Below are positions 46,678 through 56,287 of a DNA stretch of 64,000 nucleotides, in pieces (the first letter of the stretch is position 1; every line of letters starts with the position of its first letter). Both the position numbers and the translations under genes were made by a program. The stretch spans positions 124,001 to 188,000 of the forward strand of contig NZ_KB904189.1 of the NCBI RefSeq assembly GCF_000380005.1, read 5' to 3'. This DNA is from Streptococcus didelphis DSM 15616. Its GTDB lineage: Bacteria; Bacillota; Bacilli; Lactobacillales; Streptococcaceae. A model generated the notes under the pieces. That model was not told the DNA's origin. It made no database searches and saw only the letters and a program-made list of their open reading frames with translations.

Positions 46678-47619
46678 TCACTCTCTAGTGGCTTGTTCTA
46701 GGAAGTCCTTAATAGTCCTATAAATAGACTCTTGGGACAAACCATAATAATCAAGCAGATAAGCTATCTTTCCCACCTGGCCAAAACTTTCATCCACTCC
46801 CATGCGTCTAACCGGGGTTGTCTTTTCTTCACTGACAAGCTCACATATGGCACTTCCTAGCCCACCTATTTTATTATGGTTTTCAAGGGTTACAATAGGC
46901 TTACCTAGTAATAAAGTTTTCACTTCCTCATGAATAGGTTTAACACGGAAAAGATCAATTACCCCAACAGCAATCCCCTCTTTAGCCATCTTTTCTGCTA
47001 CTTCAAGTGCCTCTGCCACCATTATCCCTGACGTTACAACAGTTATATCCTTTCCTTGACGAAGCTCAAAATAGCCCTTTGAAAAATCTTCACCTCCCTG
47101 ATAAATCGGTTTAGGATTTTTTCTGATGGTTCTAATATAAGTTAAGCCTTTAAGAGATAAGCTTTGCTTCAAAACTGCCTGAAATTGGATATCATCACTC
47201 ACTTCAAAAACATTTGCCTTAGGAATAAGCCTGAGCAATCCTAATTCCTCAAAAGGCATGTGAGTACCACCATTCATTTCAGCACTAACACCTGCATCTG
47301 AACCAATAATAGTAGCATTGAGCTGAGCATAAGCTAAGGAGATAAATAATTGATCAAAGACACGCCGAGAAGCAAAAGGACCAAAGGTATGTAAATAGGG
47401 ATGATAACCCTTAAGAGACAAGCCTGCCGCAAGCCCCACCATCTCGGCTTCCATAATACCTACATTCACGTAACGCTTCCCAAAAGCTTCAGCCAATGTA
47501 TTAGTTGCCATAGAACTTGACAAATCAGCTTCTAGAACTGCAAGTCCTTGTTCCTGACTAGAATTCTCTAAGAGAAAGTCTCTGTATACCATGCGCATTT
47601 CTTTTACAGAACGAGTCAT
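46678..47619 (-). CDS. Transketolase C-terminal subunit (split enzyme)
   Basis: This 313-residue protein is the pyrimidine-binding plus C-terminal half of transketolase (VLEADLSSSMATN, AEAFGKRYVNVGIMEAEMVGLAAGLS). With the N-terminal half encoded just upstream it should make a two-subunit transketolase or a related thiamine-diphosphate enzyme. Its start overlaps the N-terminal gene's stop by four bases. Split transketolases occur in PTS-linked operons, where the substrate is not settled. Confidence 0.9.
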   Translation of the reverse strand: MTRSVKEMRMVYRDFLLENSSQEQGLAVLEADLSSSMATNTLAEAFGKRYVNVGIMEAEMVGLAAGLSLKGYHPYLHTFGPFASRRVFDQLFISLAYAQLNATIIGSDAGVSAEMNGGTHMPFEELGLLRLIPKANVFEVSDDIQFQAVLKQSLSLKGLTYIRTIRKNPKPIYQGGEDFSKGYFELRQGKDITVVTSGIMVAEALEVAEKMAKEGIAVGVIDLFRVKPIHEEVKTLLLGKPIVTLENHNKIGGLGSAICELVSEEKTTPVRRMGVDESFGQVGKIAYLLDYYGLSQESIYRTIKDFLEQATRE

Positions 47620-48473
47620 CTACTCACCTCCAATTCCTCTTTTAAGGCACTAGCGGCTCTTACCAAGCTTTCTTTTTGCAGCTGATTTGGACGTAGATGA
47701 TGATTTTCAGCCATGTCTTCTATCAGCTTGACCCCTTGGCCCTTAATAGTATCTAATACAATACATTTAGGTTTTGATGAGGCTGATTCTTTAAAAGCCA
47801 TAATAGCATCATAGATAGCCAAAATATCCCCACCATCAACACGGGTGGCTTCAAATCCAAAAGCTTGAAATTTTGCCACAAAATCCCTTGTGTGACAAAT
47901 GTCTTTAGTTAAGCCATCCAGCTGTTTTTTATTATCATCAACAAATATAAAGAAATTAGCTAGCTGCTGATGGGCTGCAAATTGAAAAGCTTCCCAGCAC
48001 TGACCCTCATTTAACTCCCCATCACCAACAACTGCATAGGTAACGTAAGGAGAGGCTTCTATCTTCTGAGCATAAGCTATTCCTGTAGCTACACTGACTC
48101 CTTGACCAAGAGAACCTGTTGTCATGTCAATTCCCGGTGTCAAGTTCCTATCAGGATGTGAAGGAAGTCTAGTTCCATTCGTATTTAAAGAATGTAAAAA
48201 TTCTTGGTCAAAAAAACCTTGTAAATAGAGGGTACTATAGAGAGCAGGGCCAGCATGACCCTTTGACAGTACAAAATAATCTCGCTGATTCTTTTCAAAT
48301 AATTGAGGGGTCATAGGCATAATCTGACCATAGAGGGTTGCTAAAAGCTCGACAATTGATAGACTCCCCCCGTAATGCCCAAAACCAAGATGATTAAGAG
48401 TTTCTAAGGTCTCAAATCGTATTTGAGAGGCAAATCTTTTTAAGTGAGCCAAGGTCTCTTCACTTAATGCCAT
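47616..48473 (-). CDS. Transketolase N-terminal subunit (split enzyme)
   Basis: This 285-residue protein is the diphosphate-binding half of transketolase. Family marks are LNHLGFGHYGGSLSIVELLATLY, YFVLSKGHAGPALY, the GSLGQG loop, and the thiamine-diphosphate motif GDGELNEGQCWEAF with NKKQLDG. It follows the EIIC gene by two bases. Working with the next gene, it probably acts on the ketose phosphate made from the imported sugar. Confidence 0.92.
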   Translation of the reverse strand: MALSEETLAHLKRFASQIRFETLETLNHLGFGHYGGSLSIVELLATLYGQIMPMTPQLFEKNQRDYFVLSKGHAGPALYSTLYLQGFFDQEFLHSLNTNGTRLPSHPDRNLTPGIDMTTGSLGQGVSVATGIAYAQKIEASPYVTYAVVGDGELNEGQCWEAFQFAAHQQLANFFIFVDDNKKQLDGLTKDICHTRDFVAKFQAFGFEATRVDGGDILAIYDAIMAFKESASSKPKCIVLDTIKGQGVKLIEDMAENHHLRPNQLQKESLVRAASALKEELEVSR

Positions 48474-48475
48474 AG

Positions 48476-49819
48476 CTATCCCTCCTTAACCTTTGATTTT
48501 CCAAGAAATGATAGAGCAATCAAAGCTATCAAAATAAGTATTAAACCAGTCGCAATGACTACTACACCACCAATATTATTAAGGAAACCAAGAAGAATAC
48601 CTGTTAAACCAAAATCAGCATCTGAGAAGGTTGACCCTTCAAAACCAAGTCCACCTAATACAGGCATTAGGAAAATTGGTAAGAAACTGATTAAAATACC
48701 CTGAACAAAGGCACCCACAGTTGCACCACGTACACCACCTGAAGCATTTCCAATAACCCCAGCTGTAGCACCACAGAAGAAATGAGGAACAACCCCTGGT
48801 AGGATAACCGTTGTTCCGCTAACAATCATAATGGCCATGCTAAGAAGACCACCTGCAAAACTAGAAATAAAACCAATTAATACCGCATTAGGAGCATAAG
48901 GATAAACAATAGGACAGTCTAAGGCAGGTTTTGAATTTGGCACTAATTTTTCTGAAATTCCTTTAAAGGCTGGAACAATTTCCCCAAGAATAAGACGAAC
49001 ACCTGCTAAGATAACAAATACTCCCGCAGCAAACTGACCTGCTAGCTGTAGCGCATAGACAAGCCCATGTGTTCCATTACTGAGTTCCTTAGAAATGTAA
49101 GCAGGGCCAGCAAAAATAGCCACTATTAAATAAATGATAGCCATAGAAATAGTGATACTCACAGTACTATCACGTAAGAAAGATAAACTCTTTGGAAAAT
49201 TAATATCCTCTGTTGACTGTGACTCATCTCCAACAAGACCACCAACAAAACCGCTAACAAAATACCCCAAAGAACTAAAATGCCCCAAGGCAACCTTATC
49301 ATTTCCCGTTAATTGGATCATGTATTTTTGAACAAAAGCAGGCGATACACTCATGATCATCCCCAGAGCAAGCCCTCCAAATAAAATTAGAGAAAGTGAG
49401 GTAAAACCTGAAATAGACATAATAACTGCTATCATACAAGCCATATAAAGCGTATGATGTCCAGTTAAGAAAATATATTTAAACTTGGTAAACCGAGCAA
49501 TTAAAATATTAAAAATCATTCCTGAAAACATGATTAGGGCAGTAGCTGAGCCATATTTAGTTAAGGCTAAGGCTACAATAGCTTCGTTATTGGGAACGAC
49601 CCCTGATAGATGAAAAGCATGTTCAAACATGGTTCCAAAAGGTTTGAGAGAGCTCTGAACAATACCTGCACCACCTGAGACCACTAAAAAGCCTACAAAG
49701 GTTTTAATACCCCCTTTAACAATCTCTGGCAGGGCTTTTTTTTGCAGTAACAAGCCAATAATTGCAATTAAAGCAACCAGTATAGCTGGTGTACTGGCAA
49801 TATCCACTAAAAATTTCAT
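48476..49819 (-). CDS. PTS EIIC, ascorbate/UlaA-type permease of unknown substrate
   Basis: This 447-residue membrane protein belongs to the same EIIC family as UlaA: VSGGAGIVQSSLKPF, GHFSSLGYFVSGFVGG and FAGGLLSMAIM are seen, and about eleven spans. It is a paralogue, not a duplicate, of the permease at 3685. Together with EIIB and the EIIA domain of the regulator it forms a complete PTS. Pentose or pentitol uptake is plausible given the transketolase; the substrate is unknown. AGGAGGGATAAATC lies before the ATG. Confidence 0.9.
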   Translation of the reverse strand: MKFLVDIASTPAILVALIAIIGLLLQKKALPEIVKGGIKTFVGFLVVSGGAGIVQSSLKPFGTMFEHAFHLSGVVPNNEAIVALALTKYGSATALIMFSGMIFNILIARFTKFKYIFLTGHHTLYMACMIAVIMSISGFTSLSLILFGGLALGMIMSVSPAFVQKYMIQLTGNDKVALGHFSSLGYFVSGFVGGLVGDESQSTEDINFPKSLSFLRDSTVSITISMAIIYLIVAIFAGPAYISKELSNGTHGLVYALQLAGQFAAGVFVILAGVRLILGEIVPAFKGISEKLVPNSKPALDCPIVYPYAPNAVLIGFISSFAGGLLSMAIMIVSGTTVILPGVVPHFFCGATAGVIGNASGGVRGATVGAFVQGILISFLPIFLMPVLGGLGFEGSTFSDADFGLTGILLGFLNNIGGVVVIATGLILILIALIALSFLGKSKVKEG

Positions 49820-49831
49820 GATTTATCCCTC

Positions 49832-50119
49832 CTAGATGAGTCCTTTTTCCTGACAAATGCTAGTCACTAATGCTCCTAGTTCATCCATATCAATAATACT
49901 ATTTAAGATCCGAACATCCCCCAAGTGACCCGCTGAATCTTCCAAATCTCGACCAACGATCCAGATATCTGCTGCATTAGGGTCGGCACCACCCAAATCA
50001 TAATGCTCTACCTCAACATCTGTTACACCTAGATCTTTCAAAATAGATTCAATGTTCATTTGAACCATAAAGCTAGAACCCAATCCTGAACCACATGCTG
50101 TACCAATTCTTAACTTCAT
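49832..50119 (-). CDS. PTS EIIB, ascorbate-type
   Basis: This 95-residue EIIB has the phosphocysteine Cys9 in GTACGSGLGSS. It follows the regulator by one base and precedes the EIIC gene. No free-standing EIIA is encoded in the operon. Confidence 0.92.
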   Translation of the reverse strand: MKLRIGTACGSGLGSSFMVQMNIESILKDLGVTDVEVEHYDLGGADPNAADIWIVGRDLEDSAGHLGDVRILNSIIDMDELGALVTSICQEKGLI

Positions 50120-50120
50120 A

Positions 50121-52160
50121 TTATGCCTCCTGTTTTATAATTTCTTTAATATCCTGATATGAGCGGGATTTAAGCAAGCAAGAAACTTTTCCTTTATCCC
50201 GTAAAATAGTTGTCAAATGAGATAAGGCTTTTAAATGCGTCTCATTATCAATAGCTGCAATACAAATAAGTAAATAAATTTCTTGTTTAGGATCATCAAG
50301 TAGGTAAATAGGTTTTTCTAAAACTAACATAGACATGCCCACTTCTAAAACCCCATCTTCTGGTCTTGCATGGGGAATGGCAATACCTTTTCCTAAATTA
50401 ATAAAAGGACCAAATTCTTCTACCTTTTTAATCATTGCTTCTGGGTAATTTTCTGTTATCTGACCATTTTTCAAAAGTGGTTGAGCTGCCAAACGAATGG
50501 CCTGTTTCCAATCCAAATCTTGTGAGCTCGTCTGATAAGTAGCTTCTCTAATGAGTTCTTGTAACACGGGACGTACATCCTTTCTATTAAAATCTTGCCT
50601 TAAAAATTTTTTAAGGGCAAACTGTAGTTCTTTTTCTTGCGTAATAGTGGCATACTGACTAATAATTTTTAGTAATTGCTCCATTTCTAAATCATTAGCA
50701 ATATCTGGAAAATCATGACTAACTAATTGAAAGAGCTGATAAGTTTGCTCATCAGTCATAAGCATGGGGACTAGATAAACAGGCTTTTGAGCATCAATAT
50801 GAATAGTGGAAAAAATCAAATCATAGGAATGACTAGCTATTTCCCCAAGTTGATCTACTCGGGAAATTCCTTGAAAAGCTATTTTAGGGAATAAAACCCT
50901 TAGATTTTCTTTAATAATTAAGGAAGAACTAACCCCATTAGGACAAATAATAACTGCCCGGTAAGTTTTTTCTCTTTCTTGCTTACTCTTTTTTAAGTAA
51001 CCACCAAAATGAAGAACAAAATAAGCTATCTCACAGTCTGGAATCTCTTTTCCTAAAGCATCAGCTAAAGGCTGAAGGGATTGTTTGACTAAGGCAAAAA
51101 GGTCCTGATAGTTTTCCTTAATACGATTTGTATAATCATTTTCATTTGTAATCCCATACTTCATCCGATAGTAGGCAGGAATGAGATGTCTTTTTAAATC
51201 TGAAATTAAATCCTCCTCTTGCTTAAAATTTAAAAGGGAAATATCTTGCATTTTAGTAATAATCTTTAAAGTCATTTCCTGAAAAAATGAATTATTAAGC
51301 GAGCCTTCGCCTTCAAAACAGGCAGCTAACAAAAGGGAAAAATAATCAAAATCCTTCTTTTCAAGTCTTAAATAACTAGCTAATTGCCTAAGAATATCTT
51401 GACTAATTACCTTGCTTAGTGCAGCTAACTGTTCTGAAAGAGGAAAATCGTCAGTTTCTACATGTTCTACAGGCCTTAAATAGCGACAATGTACAAGGAT
51501 TAAACTATACAAACATTCCTGCAAGCGATCTAAAATTGGCGACATCTTAAAAGCCTGATAGTAGTCTCTAGCCTTTTGGGCACACTGTTCATAAGAAACA
51601 GGGTATTTCCAAGAAGCTAAAATATAATTTAAAGCCCAGTCACCTATTGGAGATTGTAATAGGGTAGCTATCATTTCATAGGCAAGTTGATGCTTATCAA
51701 TTTCTCTGCCAACTAAGCGATAACCTACTGAGCGAGTATATTCTAGCTTGACATGAAAGGTTGCCATCTTTTTCCTTAATTCTTTAATGTCTGATAGACT
51801 TGTATTCTTACTTACCTTTAGGAAATCTTGATAATGATGGTTAGACACAAACTCTCTACGGCAAAAGGTATAGAGGTAAATCAGGTTAATTCTCTCACTT
51901 TGTGTTAGATAGACCTGGCCTGCATTTAAAAGTTCAAAAATCTTGTCCGACTCCCTTTGCACCTCCATTGGAACCGAATAGCCTTTTTCACCTAAGAGCA
52001 GTTGGGGATAATGCTTGTCTGCTAAAAAAAGATTCAGATTAGCTAAATGTTCCTTAACTTCTTTTAAGGAAAATTTAGTTTTAACAGTCAATTCATATAA
52101 GGAAATTTCTTGATAGGTCATCAAAGTGACAAATACAACTATTGCTTTATTGTCAATCAT
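50121..52160 (-). CDS. PRD-containing transcriptional regulator with EIIB- and EIIA-like domains (BglG/MtlR type)
   Basis: This 679-residue activator has an N-terminal helix-turn-helix region (about 10-65), two PRDs (about 160-390), a GatB-like EIIB domain with Cys406 in VIICPNGVSSS, and a C-terminal EIIA domain with His597 in GKGIAIPHARPEDG. HPr-dependent phosphorylation of the PRDs would switch activity. The EIIA domain matches the ascorbate-type EIIA, so it may serve in transport as well. The ATG at 52160 is favoured over a GTG at 52163. A cre site overlaps its promoter region. It is the first gene of the transketolase-PTS operon. Confidence 0.92.
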   Translation of the reverse strand: MIDNKAIVVFVTLMTYQEISLYELTVKTKFSLKEVKEHLANLNLFLADKHYPQLLLGEKGYSVPMEVQRESDKIFELLNAGQVYLTQSERINLIYLYTFCRREFVSNHHYQDFLKVSKNTSLSDIKELRKKMATFHVKLEYTRSVGYRLVGREIDKHQLAYEMIATLLQSPIGDWALNYILASWKYPVSYEQCAQKARDYYQAFKMSPILDRLQECLYSLILVHCRYLRPVEHVETDDFPLSEQLAALSKVISQDILRQLASYLRLEKKDFDYFSLLLAACFEGEGSLNNSFFQEMTLKIITKMQDISLLNFKQEEDLISDLKRHLIPAYYRMKYGITNENDYTNRIKENYQDLFALVKQSLQPLADALGKEIPDCEIAYFVLHFGGYLKKSKQEREKTYRAVIICPNGVSSSLIIKENLRVLFPKIAFQGISRVDQLGEIASHSYDLIFSTIHIDAQKPVYLVPMLMTDEQTYQLFQLVSHDFPDIANDLEMEQLLKIISQYATITQEKELQFALKKFLRQDFNRKDVRPVLQELIREATYQTSSQDLDWKQAIRLAAQPLLKNGQITENYPEAMIKKVEEFGPFINLGKGIAIPHARPEDGVLEVGMSMLVLEKPIYLLDDPKQEIYLLICIAAIDNETHLKALSHLTTILRDKGKVSCLLKSRSYQDIKEIIKQEA

Positions 52161-52188
52161 CACTGGTCCTTTCTAAAATCCATTTTAT

Positions 52189-52202
52189 CGAAAACGTTTA
52201 CA
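52189..52202 (-). promoter_or_regulatory. cre site of the transketolase-PTS operon
   Basis: The minus strand has TGTAAACGTTTTCG, 13 of 14 matches to the cre consensus, 29 bases before the regulator's start codon. Confidence 0.75.
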
Positions 52203-52274
52203 ATAAACTAGACCCATTTTAGCACAATCTCTCTTGTCAAAAGACAAACTCTAATTGGGCTCAACAATAACAAT

Positions 52275-52323
52275 AAAAACCACCCTAAAGCTGGCTTATT
52301 AAGCTCAGTTCTTAGGTGGTTAT
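52275..52323 (-). terminator. Terminator of the tre operon
   Basis: AAAACCACCCTAAAG pairs with CTTAGGTGGTT over a long loop just downstream of treC, with T-rich sequence after it on the minus strand. Confidence 0.7.
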
Positions 52324-52335
52324 TCTTACTTATTC

Positions 52336-53964
52336 TTATGGCTTACTTAAAATAGCCAAGGTCTGATAGGCTTTCAAATCTACTTTATCACCCATTTTTT
52401 CTATCTCATAATTACTGATTAAAACTTGTCCTCCCTGATAAGAAGTTGGTATATCAAGGGTAAGTGTTTGGGCGTAAAAGTTATTGAGAACAAGTAATTT
52501 TTGACCCTCAAAATGACGTTCAAAGGCATAAACAGACTGACTATCTCTTAAATAAGCTTTATAATCTCCCTCAGCAATAATAGGCCATTCTTTTCGTAGC
52601 TTAATTAGTTTCTGATAAAAGGGAAAGATTTTTCCATTTTTTTCTGTTTCAACATTAATTTCCCTGTAGCTTTTAGCAACTTTTAACCAGGGTTCCCCTT
52701 TTGAAAAACCAGCATTTTGACTGGCATCCCACTGCATGGGAACTCGTGAATTATCGCGGGATTTGGCTTTGACAATGCCGAAAGCCTGCTCGGGCGTTTT
52801 ACCTTCTTCAAGTAAGCTATGATAGGCATTCCAACTTTCAACGTCGACATAATCTGACATTGTGTCATATTCCGGATCAAGCATGCCAATTTCCTCTCCC
52901 ATATAGATGTAAGGAGTACCACGAGACAGATGAATTGAAGCTGCTAACATAGTAGCTCCTTCATTTCGAAAATGTTCGACATCTATAAAACGATTCAAGA
53001 CACGAGGTTGATCATGGTTATTATAAAAGAGAGCATTCCAACCATTACCTTGACTTATCCCTTCTCCCCAAGCATGAAAAAGATCTCGTAAAGTAGGGAA
53101 ATCAAAATCCATAAGAGTCCATTTTTGGCCATCCTTGTAGTCCACCTTCAAATGATGAAAGTTAAAGGCCATGGCAAGTTCCTCACGCTCTGGAGCTGTG
53201 TAGAGAATGCAATTTTCAATAGTGGTAGCTGACATTTCCCCAACTGTCATAAAGGAGTCGTCTTGGCCAAAGCTAGCATTGTTCAGCATCTTAAGATAAT
53301 CATGGGTAATTGGCTTGTCTGTATAAGCAGGTTTTCCATCATTTATTGGACAGTCCTGTAACTGTTCATCTTTACCAATTAAGTTAATCACATCAAAACG
53401 AAAGCCCTTGACCCCCTTATCACGCCAAAAATTAACCACTTTAAAAAGTTCTTTTCTAACATTTGGATTTCGCCAGTTTAAATCGGCTTGGGAGACATCA
53501 AATAAATGAAGATAATACTTACCACTATCTCCAAAGGGTGCCCAGGCACTGCCTCCAAATTTCGACTGCCAATCTGTCGGTTGGTCTCGCAAAATAAAGA
53601 AGTCCTGATAATACTTATCTCCTGCTAGAGCCTTTTGAAACCATTCATGGTCTGTTGAGCAATGATTCAATACCATATCCAACATAAACTCAATACCATT
53701 AGCCTGTCCACAAGCAATTAGGTCTTCAAAATCAGCCATTGTTCCAAAGACTGGATTAACAGCTGTATAATCTGTAATATCATAGCCATTGTCTCTTTGG
53801 GGACTAGGATAAAAAGGATTCAACCAGACCATATCAACTCCAAGCTCCTTCAAATAAGGGATTTTTTCAATAATTCCAGCTAAATCACCAATCCCATTTC
53901 CACTGGTGTCTTTATAGGACTTGGGGTAAATCTGGTAAACAACCTTACCTTTATCAATCGCCAT
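52336..53964 (-). CDS. treC: Trehalose-6-phosphate hydrolase
   Basis: This 542-residue GH13 enzyme hydrolyses trehalose 6-phosphate to glucose and glucose 6-phosphate. The N-terminus VYQIYPKSYKDTSGNGIGDL, the catalytic Asp in GFRFDVINLIGK, the Glu in MTVGEMSATT and the third Asp in NNHDQPRVL are all present. Other oligo-1,6-glucosidases share these motifs, but the neighbouring trehalose PTS identifies it. Confidence 0.95.
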   Translation of the reverse strand: MAIDKGKVVYQIYPKSYKDTSGNGIGDLAGIIEKIPYLKELGVDMVWLNPFYPSPQRDNGYDITDYTAVNPVFGTMADFEDLIACGQANGIEFMLDMVLNHCSTDHEWFQKALAGDKYYQDFFILRDQPTDWQSKFGGSAWAPFGDSGKYYLHLFDVSQADLNWRNPNVRKELFKVVNFWRDKGVKGFRFDVINLIGKDEQLQDCPINDGKPAYTDKPITHDYLKMLNNASFGQDDSFMTVGEMSATTIENCILYTAPEREELAMAFNFHHLKVDYKDGQKWTLMDFDFPTLRDLFHAWGEGISQGNGWNALFYNNHDQPRVLNRFIDVEHFRNEGATMLAASIHLSRGTPYIYMGEEIGMLDPEYDTMSDYVDVESWNAYHSLLEEGKTPEQAFGIVKAKSRDNSRVPMQWDASQNAGFSKGEPWLKVAKSYREINVETEKNGKIFPFYQKLIKLRKEWPIIAEGDYKAYLRDSQSVYAFERHFEGQKLLVLNNFYAQTLTLDIPTSYQGGQVLISNYEIEKMGDKVDLKAYQTLAILSKP

Positions 53965-53986
53965 TTTTTCTCCTTTGAAATAGCTT

Positions 53987-54008
53987 CAGGAACTGATATC
54001 AGTTCCTG
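53987..54008. repeat. Perfect 22-bp palindrome between treP and treC
   Basis: The palindrome is centred on GATATC, with arms CAGGAACTG and CAGTTCCTG. The plus strand continues ATTTTTATTATA, so it looks like a terminator on the plus strand, yet no plus-strand gene is upstream. In the tre mRNA it would form a strong hairpin in the intercistronic gap. Confidence 0.8.
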
Positions 54009-54032
54009 ATTTTTATTATAATCACCATTACT

Positions 54033-56072
54033 TTATTTCTTGCTTACTAGCATGAGGGGCTCTGTTTGAGTAACTGAACATGGTAATACATGCTTTAAAA
54101 TATTCATTTCAAAATGATCTTGACTAGTGATGACAAGAGGGATTTCTGTTGAATAGCCTGCTTGTTGGAGAGCAGACATATCAAAGGAAATCAGCTTATC
54201 ACCGACCTTAACCCAGTCACCCTGCTTGACATGTGCTACAAAGCCTTCACCTTTTAAGTTAACAGTATCCATACCGATATGCATTAGAATTTCAAGCCCT
54301 TGGGCTGTAGCTAGTCCAATAGCATGTTTAGTTGGAAATAGAACTGTTACCTGACCATCAACTGGGGATACCAGTTCTCCTTGGCTTGGTTGAATTAAAA
54401 GGCCTGGTCCCATAATCCCTTGGGCAAAAACAGGGTCTTTAGCCTGACTCAACTCCTTAACTTCTCCTGTAAGTGGACTCTTTAATTCAAGAACTTTATC
54501 TTTTAGATCAAGAGGTGTTTGTGTTAGATCTTGTTCTAAAGAAGCTTGACTTTCCTCTACCATTTGAGCCATAATAGCTTCATCTTCTGTCTTGGTCATG
54601 ATATGTGACTTGCGGAAAAAGAAGGTTAAGGCCATTGGCACAAGAATAGCCACTGCCATACAAAGAATGAATGGAAGCATGTATTTAACATTAATTGCCA
54701 TTATTCCTGGCAGGCCTCCTACACCAATTGAGTTTGCCTGAACATTAAAAGTTGTGGCTAAAAGCCCCGCACAGGATGAACCAATCATACCTGCTACAAA
54801 AGGATAAACATACTTAAGATTAACACCAAAGAGTGCTGGCTCTGTCACCCCAAGATAGGCTGAAATCGCTGCTGGAAGTGATACTTCAGCTTGACCCTTA
54901 TTTTTGCGATTCATCAGGTAATAAGCAAAGACTGATGACCCTTGGGCAATATTAGATAAGGCAATCATTGGCCAAAGCCCAGTTGTATGACTTGCTGTAT
55001 CAGCCATTAATTGCGTATCAATGGCATTTGTCATATGATGAAGCCCAGTAATAACCAATGGGGCATAGAGTGCTCCAAAAATAGCGCCAAATAACCATTT
55101 AACAGGACCAGTTAAACCAGCTAATACGACAAAGGAAATACCTTTACCAATTGTCCAACCTAAAGGTCCCAAAATAGTATGAGCTAAAATTAAGGCTGGA
55201 ATAAGTGATAAGAAAGGAACAAAAATCATAGAAATAACTTCTGGGATACGCTTACGCCAAAATATTTCTAAATAAGCAAGGGACAGACCAGCTAATAGTG
55301 CCGGAATAACCTGTGCTTGATAACCAATACGATTAATGGTAAAGAAGCCAAAATCCCAAACCCAGCTTTTAGCAATCTCAGAAGCTGGTGTACTAGCAAC
55401 AGCATAAGCATTTAAAAGCTGTGGCGAAACCAGACAAATCCCTAAAACAATACCCAAAATCTGAGTTGTTCCCATCTTTCGTGTTACCGACCAAGTAATT
55501 CCTACTGGTAAGAAATGGAAGATAGCTTCACCTGGTAACCATAAGAAATCATTTATCCCATTCCAAAATGGAGATACATTAACAATGGTATTCCAAACAG
55601 GTTGGCCTGCAGCATCAAAAACCAGTTTTCCTCTTTCTACTTGCTGCCCTAGAAATTCCAGGGGGATACCTGAGAGGATATTGCGAAAACCTAAAATTAA
55701 TCCCCCAACAATAATAGCTGGAATGATGGGCGTAAAAATTTCCGCTAACATTGTCATTACACGTTGAAGAGGGTTTTGATTGGACTTGGCTGCTGATTTA
55801 GCTGCTTCCTTAGAAACTCCTTCTAATCCTGAAACAGCTGTAAAATCATTATAAAAAAGAGACACATCATTACCAATGATGACTTGAAATTGCCCAGCAT
55901 TGGTGAAAGTCCCCTTAACTGCTGGGATTTTTTCAATCTCATTTACCTGAGCCTGGTCCTTATCATCCAAAACAAAACGCATACGTGTCGCACAATGGGT
56001 GACAGCCTTCACGTTATCCTTACCGCCAATAGCCTGTAAAAGACTCCTAGCATCCTTTTCAAATTTTCCCAT
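54033..56072 (-). CDS. treP: PTS trehalose EIIBCA permease
   Basis: This 679-residue transporter imports trehalose as trehalose 6-phosphate. The EIIB domain has Cys27 in VTHCATRMRF, the central EIIC has about ten spans with the VTGLHHMTNAI and GVTEPALFGVNL motifs, and the C-terminal EIIA domain has HIGMDTVNLKG with its phosphohistidine. AGAGGATGATGAC precedes the ATG. EIIBCA fusion is typical of streptococcal trehalose systems. Confidence 0.95.
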   Translation of the reverse strand: MGKFEKDARSLLQAIGGKDNVKAVTHCATRMRFVLDDKDQAQVNEIEKIPAVKGTFTNAGQFQVIIGNDVSLFYNDFTAVSGLEGVSKEAAKSAAKSNQNPLQRVMTMLAEIFTPIIPAIIVGGLILGFRNILSGIPLEFLGQQVERGKLVFDAAGQPVWNTIVNVSPFWNGINDFLWLPGEAIFHFLPVGITWSVTRKMGTTQILGIVLGICLVSPQLLNAYAVASTPASEIAKSWVWDFGFFTINRIGYQAQVIPALLAGLSLAYLEIFWRKRIPEVISMIFVPFLSLIPALILAHTILGPLGWTIGKGISFVVLAGLTGPVKWLFGAIFGALYAPLVITGLHHMTNAIDTQLMADTASHTTGLWPMIALSNIAQGSSVFAYYLMNRKNKGQAEVSLPAAISAYLGVTEPALFGVNLKYVYPFVAGMIGSSCAGLLATTFNVQANSIGVGGLPGIMAINVKYMLPFILCMAVAILVPMALTFFFRKSHIMTKTEDEAIMAQMVEESQASLEQDLTQTPLDLKDKVLELKSPLTGEVKELSQAKDPVFAQGIMGPGLLIQPSQGELVSPVDGQVTVLFPTKHAIGLATAQGLEILMHIGMDTVNLKGEGFVAHVKQGDWVKVGDKLISFDMSALQQAGYSTEIPLVITSQDHFEMNILKHVLPCSVTQTEPLMLVSKK

Positions 56073-56171
56073 GTCATCATCCTCTGGATTCTTTTCTTGC
56101 TGGCTGGCTTATCAAAAAGCAATAGCTTTATTCTTTAAATTCTTTTGATAGAATCTAATGTTTAGTTAAAT

Positions 56172-56185
56172 TGTAATCGATTACA
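56172..56185. promoter_or_regulatory. Perfect cre site / palindrome in the tre promoter region
   Basis: TGTAATCGATTACA matches every position of the cre consensus, and is the centre of a 16-bp palindrome with one extra T/A pair on each side. It lies in the divergent treP/treR region. TreR may bind a different CTTGT...ACAAG repeat at 56243-56265. Confidence 0.85.
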
Positions 56186-56287
56186 AACTTGTAGGCAAGT
56201 TGTTTGGCTAAATAATAGAAAATTTCCCTATAATATGCTATCTTGTATGTTAAAAAGAAAACAAGTTAGAAAGAATTCTATTTCTCT

